Shown piece by piece: positions 52,340-62,810 of a DNA stretch of 64,000 nt (the first letter of the stretch is position 1; the number at the start of each line of letters is the position of its first letter). The position numbers and the translations under genes were made by a program. Below the pieces are notes generated by a model. The model saw only the letters and a list, made by a program, of their open reading frames with translations. It made no database searches and was not told the origin of the DNA. The DNA lies in assembly GCA_951230915.1 (NCBI GenBank), contig OX579637.1, positions 16,864,001-16,928,000 of the forward strand, read 5' to 3'. Source of the stretch: Antitrichia curtipendula (Eukaryota > Streptophyta > Bryopsida > Hypnales > Leucodontaceae).

Positions 52340-53850
52340 AGAAATTAGAATATATCGGCAAGTATGAAATCTCCACATGGATTCTACATGTGGGGATTAT
52401 TTACAACTTGTACATTTTTATTGGACCCTCCAAGTGCCAACGAATTCCATGACATTTAGAATTGGGATCCATAAACTACAGGGCAAAGCTGGTCCTTTTT
52501 ACTTTTCATTCACGTGGAGAAATTAGAGTATATCGGCAAGTATGAAATCTCCACATGGATTCTACATGTGGGGATTATTTACAACTTGTACATTTTTATT
52601 GGACCCTCCAAGTGCCAACGAATTCCAGAACATTTAGAATTGGGATCCATAAACTACAGGGCAAAGCTGGTCCTTTTTACTTTTCATTCACGTGGAGAAA
52701 TTAGAGTACAACGGCAAGAATGAAATCTCCACATGGATTCTACATGTGGGGATTATTTACAACTTGTACATTTTTATTCGACCGTCCAAGTGCCAACGAA
52801 TTCCATGACATTTAGAATTGGGATCCATAAACTACAGGGCAAAGCTGGTCCTTTTTACTTTTCATTCACGTGGAGAAATTAGAGTATAACGGCAGGAATG
52901 AAATCTCCACATGGATTCTACTTGTGGGGATTATTTACAACTTGTGCATTTTTTTTGGACCCTCCAAGTGCCAACGAATTCCATGACATTTGGAATCGGG
53001 ATCCATAAACTACAGGGCAAAGCTGGTCCTTTTTACTTTTCATTCACGCGGAGAAATTAGAGTATAACGGCAAGAATGAAATCTCCACATGGATTCTACA
53101 TGTGGGGATTATTTACAACTTGTACATTTTTATTCGACCGTCCAAGTGCCAACGAATTCCATGACATTTGGAATTGGGATCCATAAACTACAGGGCAAAG
53201 CTGGTCCTTTTTACTTTTCATTCACGCGGAGAAATTAGAGTATAACAGCAAGAATGAAATTTCCACATGGATTCTACATGTGGGGATTATTTACAGCTTG
53301 TACATTTTTATTGGACCCTCCAAGTGCCAACAAATTCCATGACATTTGGAATTGGAATCCATAAACTACAGGGCAAAGCTGGTCCTTTTTACTTTTCATT
53401 CACGTGGAGAAATTAGAGTATATCGGCAAGTATGAAATCTCCACATGGATTCTACATGTGGGGATTATTTACAACTTGTACATTTTTATTGGACCCTCCA
53501 AGTGCCAACGAATTTCATGACATTTGGAATTGGGATCCATAAACTACAAGGCAAAGCTGGTCCTTTTTACTTTTCATTCACGTGGAGAAATTAGAGTATA
53601 TCGGCAAGTATGAAATCTCCACATGGATTCTACATGTGGGGATTATTTACAACTTGTACATTTTTATTGGACCCTCCAAGTGCCAACAAATTCCATGACA
53701 TTTGGAATTGGGATCCATAAACTACAGGGCAAAGCTGGTCCTTTTTACTTTTCATTCACGCGGAGAAATTAGAGTATAACGGCAAGAATGAAATCTCCAC
53801 ATGGATTCTACATGTGGGGATTATTTACAACTTGTACATTTTTATTCGAC
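52340..53850. repeat. copy of 48780-50280 at 3,560-bp offset
   Basis: The open frame with CGAATTCCAGAAC moves from 48954 to 52514 and CTTGTGCATT from 49381 to 52941, both exactly 20 monomers. The third member is 58030-59530 (offset 5,694 bp from here). GGGCACAGCTGG at 53901 and 59595 is shared only with that third member, so these two are the closest pair. Confidence 0.88.
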
Positions 53851-54192
53851 CGTCCAAGTGCCAACAAATTCCATGACATTTGGAATTGGGATCCATAAAC
53901 TACAGGGCACAGCTGGTCCTTTTTACTTTTCATTCACGTGGAGAAATTAGAGTATATCGGCAAGTATGAAATCTCCACATGGATTCTACATGTGGGGATT
54001 ATTTACAACTTGTAAAATTTATTGGACCCTCCAAGTGCCAACGAATTCCATGACATTTGGAATTGGGATCCATAAACTACAGGGCAAAGCTGGTCCTTTT
54101 TACTTTTCATTCACGCGGAGAAATTAGAGTATAACGGCAAGAATGAAATCTCCACATGGATTCTACATGTGGGGATTATTTACAACTTGTAC

Positions 54193-57100
54193 ATTTTTAT
54201 TGGACCCTCCAAGTGCCAACGAATTCCATGACATTTGGAATTGGGATCCCTAAACTACAGGGCAAAGCTGGTCCTTTTTACTTTTCATTCACGTGGAGGA
54301 ATTAGAGTATATCGGCAGGAATGAAATCTCCACATGGATTCTACATGTAGGGATTATTTACAACTTGTACATTTTTTTTGGACCCTCCAAGTGCCAACGA
54401 AGTCCATGACATTTGGAATTGGGATCCATAAACTACAGGGCAAAGCTGGTCCTTTTTACTTTTCATTCACGTGGAGAAATTAGAGTATAACGGCAAGAAT
54501 GAAATCTCCACATGGATTCTACATGTGGGGATTATTTACAACTTGTACATTTTTATTCGACCGTCCAAGTGCCAACGAATTCCATGACATTTGGAATTGG
54601 GATCCATAAACTACAGGGCAAAGCTGGTCCTTTTTACTTTTCATTCACGCGGAGAAATTAGAGTATATCGGCAAGTATGAAATCTCCACATGGATTCTAC
54701 ATGTGGGGATTATTTACAACTTGTACATTTTTATTGGACCCTCCAAGTGCCAACGAATTCCATGACATTTAGAATTGGGATCCATAAACTACAAGGCAAA
54801 GCTGGTCCTTTTTACTTTTCATTCACGTGGAGAAATTAGAGTATATCGGCAAGTATGAAATCTCCACATGGATTCTACATGTGGGGATTATTTACAACTT
54901 GTACATTTTTATTGGACCCTCCAAGTGCCAACGAATTCCAGAACATTTGGAATTGGGATCCATAAACTACAGGGCAAAGCTGGTCCTTTTTACTTTTCAT
55001 TCACGTGGAGAAATTAGAGTATATCGGCAAGTATGAATTCTCCACATGGATTCTACATGTGGGGATTATTTACAACTTGTACATTTTTATTGGACCCTCC
55101 AAGGGCCAATGAATTCCATGACATTTGGAATTGGGATCCATAAACTACAGGGCAAAGCTGGTCCTTTTTACTTTTCATTCACGCGGAGAAATTAGAGTAT
55201 AACGGCAAGAATGAAATCTCCACATGGATTCTACATGTGGGGATTATTTACAACTTGTACATTTTTATTGGACCCTCCAAGTGCCAACGAATTCCATGAC
55301 ATTTAGAATTGGGATCCATAAACTACAGGGCAAAGCTGGTCCTTTTTACTTTTCATTCACGTGGAGAAATTAGAGTATAACGGCAAGTATGAAATCTCCA
55401 CATGGATTCTACATGTGGGGATTATTTACAACTTGTACATTTTTATTGGACCCTCCAAGTGCCAACGAATTCCATGACATTTAGAATTGGGATCCATAAA
55501 CTACAGGGCAAAGCTGGTCCTTTTTACTTTTCATTCACGTGGAGAAATTAGAGTATAACGGCAGGAATGAAATCTCCACATGGATTCTAATTGTGGGGAT
55601 TATTTACAACTTGTAAAATTTTTTGGACCCTCCAAGTGCCAACGAATTCCATGACATTTGGAATCGGGATCCATAAACTACAGGGCAAAGCTGGTCCTTT
55701 TTACTTTTCATTCACGCGGAGAAATTAGAGTATAACGGCAAGAATGAAATCTCCACATGGATTCTACATGTGGGGATTATTTACAACTTGTACATTTTTA
55801 TTCGACCGTCCAAGTGCCAACGAATTCCATGACATTTGGAATCGGGATCCATAAACTACAGGGCAAAGCTGGTCCTTTTTACTTTTCATTCACGCGGAGA
55901 AATTAGAGTATAACAGCAAGAATGAAATTTCCACATGGATTCTACATGTGGGGATTATTTACAACTTGTACATTTTTATTCGACCGTCCAAGTGCCAACA
56001 AATTCCATGACATTTGGAATTGGAATCCATAAACTACAGGGCAAAGCTGGTCCTTTTTACTTTTCATTCACGTGGAGAAATTAGAGTATATCGGCAAGTA
56101 TGAAATCTCCACATGGATTCTACATGTGGGGATTATTTACAACTTGTACATTTTTATTGGACCCTCCAAGCGCCAACGAATTCCATGACATTTGGAATTG
56201 GGATCCATAAACTACAGGGCAAAGCTGGTCCTTTTTACTTTTCATTCACGCGGAGAAATTAGAGTATAACGGCAAGAATGAAATCTCCACATGGATTCTA
56301 CATGTGGGGATTATTTACAACTTGTACATTTTTATTGGACCCTCCAATTGCCAACAAATTCCATGACATTTGGAATTGGGATCCATAAACTACAGGGCAA
56401 AGCTGGTCCTTTTTACTTTTCATTCACGCGGAGAAATTAGAGTATAACGGCAAGAATGAAATCTCCACATGGATTCTACATGTGGGGATTATTTACAACT
56501 TGTACATTTTTATTGGACCCTCCAATTGCCAACAAAGTCCATGACATTTGGAATTGGGATCCATAAACTACAGGGCAAAGCTGGTCCTTTTTACTTTTCA
56601 TTCACGTGGAGAAATTAAAGTATATCGGCAAGTATGAAATTTGCGCATGGATTCTACATGTGGGGATTATTTACAACTTGTACATTTTTATTGGACCCTC
56701 CAAGTGCCAACGAATTCCATGACATTTGGAATTGGGATCCATAAACTACAGGGCAAAGCTGGTCCTTTTTACTTTTCATTCACGCGGAGAAATTAGAGTA
56801 TAACGGCAAGAATGAAATCTCCACATGGATTCTACATGTGGGGATTATTTACAACTTGTACATTTTTATTCGACCGTCCAAGGGCCAACAAATTCCATGA
56901 CATTTGGAATTGGAATCCATAAACTACAGGGCAAAGCTGGTCCTTTTTACTTTTCATTCACGTGGAGAAATTAGAGTATATCGGCAAGTATGAAATCTCC
57001 ACATGGATTCTACATGTGGGGATTATTTACAACTTGTACATTTTTATTGGACCCTCCAAGTGCCAACGAATTCCATGACATTTGGAATTGGGATCCATAA

Positions 57101-59534
57101 ACTACAGGGCAAAGCTGGTCCTTTTTACTTTTCATTCACGTGGAGAAATTACAGTATATCCGCAAGTATGAAATCTCCACATGGATTCTACATGTGGGGA
57201 TTATTTACAACTTGAACATTTTTATTGGACCCTCCAAGTGCCAACGAATTCCATGACATTTGGAATTGGGATCCATAAACTACAGGGCAAAGCTGGTCCT
57301 TTTTACTTTTCATTCACGTGGAGAAATTAGAGTATATCGGCTGGAATGAAATCTCCACATGGATTCTACATGTGGGGATTATTTACAACTTGTACATTTT
57401 TATTGGACCCTCCAAGTGCCAACGAAGTCCATGACATTTGGAATTGGGATCCATAAACTACAGGGCAAAGCTGGTCCGTTTTACTTTTCATTCACGTGGA
57501 GAAATTAGAGTATATCGGCAGGAATGAAATCTCCACATGGATTCTACATGTAGGGATTATTTACAACTTGTACATTTTTATTGGACCCTCCAAGTGCCAA
57601 CGAATTTCATGACATTTGGAATTGGGATCCATAAACTACAAGGCAAAGCTGGTCCTTTTTACTTTTCATTCACGTGGAGAAATTAGAGTATATCGGCAGG
57701 AATGAAATCTCCACATGGATTCTACATGTGGGGATTATTTACAACTTGTACATTTTTATTGGACCCTCCAAGTGCCAACGAATTCCATGACATTTGGAAT
57801 TGGGATCCATAAACTACAGGGCAAAGCTGGTCCTTTTTACTTTTCATTCACGTGGAGAAATTAGAGTATAACGGCAAGAATGAAATCTCCACATGGATTC
57901 TACATGTGGGGATTATTTACAACTTGTACATTTTTATTCGACCGTCCAAGTGCCAACGAATTCCATGACATTTGGAATTGGGATCCATAAACTACAGGGC
58001 AAAGCTGGTCCTTTTTACTTTTCATTCACGCGGAGAAATTAGAATATATCGGCAAGTATGAAATCCCCACATGGATTCTACATGTGGGGATTATTTACAA
58101 CTTGTACATTTTTATTGGACCCTCCAAGTGCCAACGAATTCCATGACATTTAGAATTGGGATCCATAAACTACAGGGCAAAGCTGGTCCTTTTTACTTTT
58201 CATTCACGTGGAGAAATTAGAGTATATCGGCAAGTATGAAATCTCCACATGGATTCTACATGTGGGGATTATTTACAACTTGTACATTTTTATTGGACCC
58301 TCCAAGTGCCAACGAATTCCAGAACATTTAGAATTGGGATCCATAAACTACAGGGCAAAGCTGGTCCTTTTTACTTTTCATTCACGTGGAGAAATTAGAG
58401 TACAACGGCAAGAATGAAATCTCCACATGGATTCTACATGTGGGGATTATTTACAACTTGTACATTTTTATTCGACCGTCCAAGTGCCAACGAATTCCAT
58501 GACATTTAGAATTGGGATCCATAAACTACAGGGCAAAGCTGGTCCTTTTTACTTTTCATTCACGTGGAGAAATTAGAGTATAACGGCAGGAATGAAATCT
58601 CCACATGGATTCTACTTGTGGGGATTATTTACAACTTGTGCATTTTTTTTGGACCCTCCAAGTGCCAACGAATTCCATGACATTTGGAATCGGGATCCAT
58701 AAACTACAGGGCAAAGCTGGTCCTTTTTACTTTTCATTCACGCGGAGAAATTAGAGTATAACGGCAAGAATGAAATCTCCACATGGATTCTACATGTGGG
58801 GATTATTTACAACTTGTACATTTTTATTCGACCGTCCAAGTGCCAACGAATTCCATGACATTTAGAATTGGGATCCATAAACTACAGGGCAAAGCTGGTC
58901 CTTTTTACTTTTCATTCACGCGGAGAAATTAGAGTATAACAGCAAGAATGAAATTTCCACATGGATTCTACATGTGGGGATTATTTACAACTTGTACATT
59001 TTTATTCGACCGTCCAAGTGCCAACAAATTCCATGACATTTGGAATTGGAATCCATAAACTACAGGGCAAAGCTGGTCCTTTTTACTTTTCATTCACGTG
59101 GAGAAATTAGAGTATATCGGCAAGTATGAAATCTCCACATGGATTCTACATGTGGGGATTATTTACAACTTGTACATTTTTATTGGACCCTCCAAGTGCC
59201 AACGAATTTCATGACATTTGGAATTGGGATCCATAAACTACAAGGCAAAGCTGGTCCTTTTTACTTTTCATTCACGTGGAGAAATTAGAGTATATCGGCA
59301 AGTATGAAATCTCCACATGGATTCTACATGTGGGGATTATTTACAACTTGTACATTTTTATTGGACCCTCCAAGTGCCAACAAATTCCATGACATTTGGA
59401 ATTGGGATCCATAAACTACAGGGCAAAGCTGGTCCTTTTTACTTTTCATTCACGCGGAGAAATTAGAGTATAACGGCAAGAATGAAATCTCCACATGGAT
59501 TCTACATGTGGGGATTATTTACAACTTGTACATT
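54193..59534. repeat. about 5.4-kb block, right copy of the large duplication
   Basis: This matches 44760-50280 with all listed marks in order: TGGAGGAATT (54294), CCAGAAC (about 54937), TTCTAATTGTGG (about 55586), CCAAGCGCC (56167), AAATTTGCGCATGG (56641), ATCGGCTGG (57335), GGTCCGTTTTAC (57475), CTTGTGCATT (58635). Private changes include TGAATTCTCC (about 55036), TTGTAAAATTTTTTGG (55611, one base shorter) and AAATCCCCAC (about 58062). The 1-base deletion TTGTAAAATTTATTGG at about 54011 lies just before it. Confidence 0.9.
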
Positions 59535-61030
59535 TTTATTCGACCGTCCAAGTGCCAACAAATTCCATGACATTTGGAATTGGGATCCATAAACTACAGG
59601 GCACAGCTGGTCCTTTTTACTTTTCATTCACGTGGAGAAATTAGAGTATATCGGCAAGTATGAAATCTCCACATGGATTCTACATGTGGGGATTATTTAC
59701 AACTTGTACATTTTTATTGGACCCTCCAAGTGCCAACGAATTCCATGACATTTGGAATTGGGATCCATAAACTACAGGGCAAAGCTGGTCCTTTTTACTT
59801 TTCATTCACGCGGAGAAATTAGAGTATAACGGCAAGAATGAAATCTCCACATGGATTCTACATGTGGGGATTATTTACAACTTGTACATTTTTATTCGAC
59901 CGTCCATGTGCCAACAAATTCCATGACATTTGGAATTGGAATCCATAAACTACAGGGCAAAGCTGGTCCTTTTTACTTTTCATTCACGTGGAGAAATTAG
60001 AGTATATCGGCAAGTATGAAATCTCCACATGGATTCTACATGTGGGGATTATTTACAACTTGTACATTTTTATTGGACCCTCCAAGTGCCGACGAATTCC
60101 ATGACATTTGGAATTGGGATCCATAAACTACAGGGCAAAGCTGGTCCTTTTTACTTTTCATTCACGTGGAGAAATTAGAGTATAACGGCAAGTATGAAAT
60201 CTCCACATGGATTCTACATGTGGGGATTATTTACAACTTGAACATTTTTATTGGACCCTCCAAGTGCCAACGAATTCCATGACATTTGGAATTGGGATCC
60301 ATAAACTACAGGGCAAAGCTGGTCCTTTTTACTTTTCATTCACGTGGAGAAATTAGAGTATATCGGCAGGAATGAAATCCCCACATGGATTCTACATGTA
60401 GGGATTATTTACAACTTGTACATTTTTTTTGGACCCTCCAAGTGCCAACGAATTCCATGACATTTGGAATTGGGATCCATAAACTACAGGGCAAAGCTGG
60501 TCCTTTTTACTTTTCATTCACGTGGAGAAATTAGAGTATAACGGCAAGAATGAAATCTCCACATGGATTCTACATGTGGGGATTATTTACAACTTGTACA
60601 TTTTTATTCGACCGTCCAAGTGCCAACGAATTCCATGACATTTGGAATTGGGATCCATAAACTACAGGGCAAAGCTGGTCCTTTTTACTTTTCATTCACG
60701 CGGAGAAATTAGAGTATATCGGCAAGTATGAAATTTCCACATGGATTCTACATGTGGGGATTATTTACAACTTGTACATTTTTATTGGACCCTCCAAGTG
60801 CCAACGAATTCCATGACATTTAGAATTGGGATCCATAAACTACAGGGCAAAGCTGGTCCTTTTTACTTTTCATTCACGTGGAGAAATTAGAGTATATCGG
60901 CAAGTATGAAATCTCCACATGGATTCTACATGTGGGGATTATTTACAACTTGTACATTTTTATTGGACCCTCCAAGCGCCAACGAATTCCAGAACATTTA
61001 GAATTGGGATCCATAAACTACAGGGCAAAG
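59535..61030. repeat. satellite continuing the 44-60 kb families
   Basis: About 8.4 monomers. ATCGGCAGGAATG with CATGTAGGG and TTTTTTTTGG at about 60361 matches 54309 (offset 6,052 bp). The CCAGAAC monomer at about 60988 lies 2,670 bp (15 monomers) after the one near 58318, and both are followed by GTACAACGGCAAG. CCATGTGCC (about 59905) is private. Confidence 0.83.
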
Positions 61031-61199
61031 CTGGTCCTTTTTACTTTTCATTCACGTGGAGAAATTAGAGTACAACGGCAAGAATGAAATCTCCACATGG
61101 ATTCTACATGTGGGGATTATTTACAACTTGTACATTTTTATTCGACCGTCCAAGTGCCAACGAATTCCATGACATTTGGAATTGGGATCCATAAACTAC

Positions 61200-61742
61200 A
61201 GGGCAAAGCTGGTCCTTTTTACTTTTCATTCACGCGGAGAAATTAGAGTATAACGGCAAGAATGAAATCTCCACATGGATTCTACATGAAGGGATTATTT
61301 ACAACTTGTACATTTTTATTTGACCGTCCAAGTGCCAACGAATTCCATGACATTTAGAATTGGGATCCATAAACTACAGGGCAAAGCTGGTCCTTTTTAC
61401 TTTTCATTCACGCGGAGAAATTAGAGTATATCGGCAAGTATGAAATTTCCACATGGATTCTACATGTGGGGATTATTTACAACTTGTACATTTTTATTCG
61501 ACCGTCCAAGTGCCAACGAATTCCATGACATTTGGAATTGGGATCCATAAACTACAGGGCAAAGCTGGTCCTTTTTACTTTTCATTCACGCGGAGAAATT
61601 AGAGTATAACGGCAAGAATGAAATCTCCACATGGATTCTACATGAAGGGATTATTTACAACTTGTACATTTTTATTTGACCGTCCTAGTGCCGACGAATT
61701 CCATGACATTTGGAATTGGGATCCATAAACTACAGGGCAAAG
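61200..61742. repeat. dimer duplication (356 bp) with CATGAAGGG mark
   Basis: CTACATGAAGGG with TATTTGACCGTCC occurs at 61285 and 61641, 356 bp apart, with an ATCGGCAAGTATGAAATTT monomer between. The change disrupts the right arm of dyad 1. The second copy has CCTAGTGCCGACG as a private difference. Confidence 0.86.
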
Positions 61743-62276
61743 CTGGTCCTTTTTACTTTTCATTCACGTGGAGAAATTAGAGTATATCGGCAAGTATGAA
61801 ATTTCCACATGGATTCTACATGTGGGGATTATTTACAACTTGTACATTTTTATTGGACCCTCCAAGTGCCAACGAAGTCCATGACATTTAGAATTGGGAT
61901 CCATAAACTACAGGGCAAAGCTGGTCCTTTTTACTTTTCATTCACGCGGAGAAATTAGAGTATAACGGCAAGAATGAAATCTCCACATGGATTCTACATG
62001 TGGGGATTATTTACAACTTGTACATTTTTATTGGACCCTCCAAGTGCCGACGAATTCCATGACATTTGGAATTGGGATCCATAAACTACAGGGCAAAGCT
62101 GGTCCTTTTTACTTTTCATTCACGTGGAGAAATTAGAGTATATCGGCAAGTATGAAATCTCCACATGGATTCTACATGTGGGGATTATTTACAACTTGTA
62201 CATTTTTATTCGACCGTCCAAGTGCCAACGAATTCCATGACATTTGGAATTGGCATCCATAAACTACAGGGCAAAG
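61743..62276. repeat. trimer (534 bp), copy 1
   Basis: Three monomers in the order AACGAAGTCC (61871), CGCGG with GCCGACG, and TTGGCATCC (62251). All three marks recur 534 bp on. TTGGCATCC removes the GGATCC site. Confidence 0.9.
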
Positions 62277-62810
62277 CTGGTCCTTTTTACTTTTCATTCA
62301 CGTGGAGAAATTAGAGTATATCGGCAAGTATGAAATCTCCACATGGATTCTACATGTGGGGATTATTTACAACTTGTACATTTTTATTGGACCCTCCAAG
62401 TGCCAACGAAGTCCATGACATTTAGAATTGGGATCCATAAACTACAGGGCAAAGCTGGTCCTTTTTACTTTTCATTCACGCGGAGAAATTAGAGTATAAC
62501 GGCAAGAATGAAATCTCCACATGGATTCTACATGTGGGGATTATTTACAACTTGTACATTTTTATTGGACCCTCCAAGTGCCGACGAATTCCATGACATT
62601 TGGAATTGGGATCCATAAACTACAGGGCAAAGCTGGTCCTTTTTACTTTTCATTCACGTGGAGAAATTAGAGTATATCGGCAAGTATGAAATCTCCACAT
62701 GGATTCTACATGTGGGGATTATTTACAACTTGTACATTTTTATTCGACCGTCCAAGTGCCAACGAATTCCATGACATTTGGAATTGGCATCCATAAACTA
62801 CAGGGCAAAG
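62277..62810. repeat. trimer (534 bp), copy 2
   Basis: This is the direct copy of 61743-62276, with AACGAAGTCC at 62405 and TTGGCATCC at 62785. The only difference I noticed is AAATTTCC in copy 1 against AAATCTCC here. Confidence 0.9.

Noticed and set aside
7751..62760. TTCGACCGTCC as a CENP-B box
   Set aside because: It has TTCG, but the required A and CGGG at the correct spacing are absent (CCGTCCAAGTG follows).
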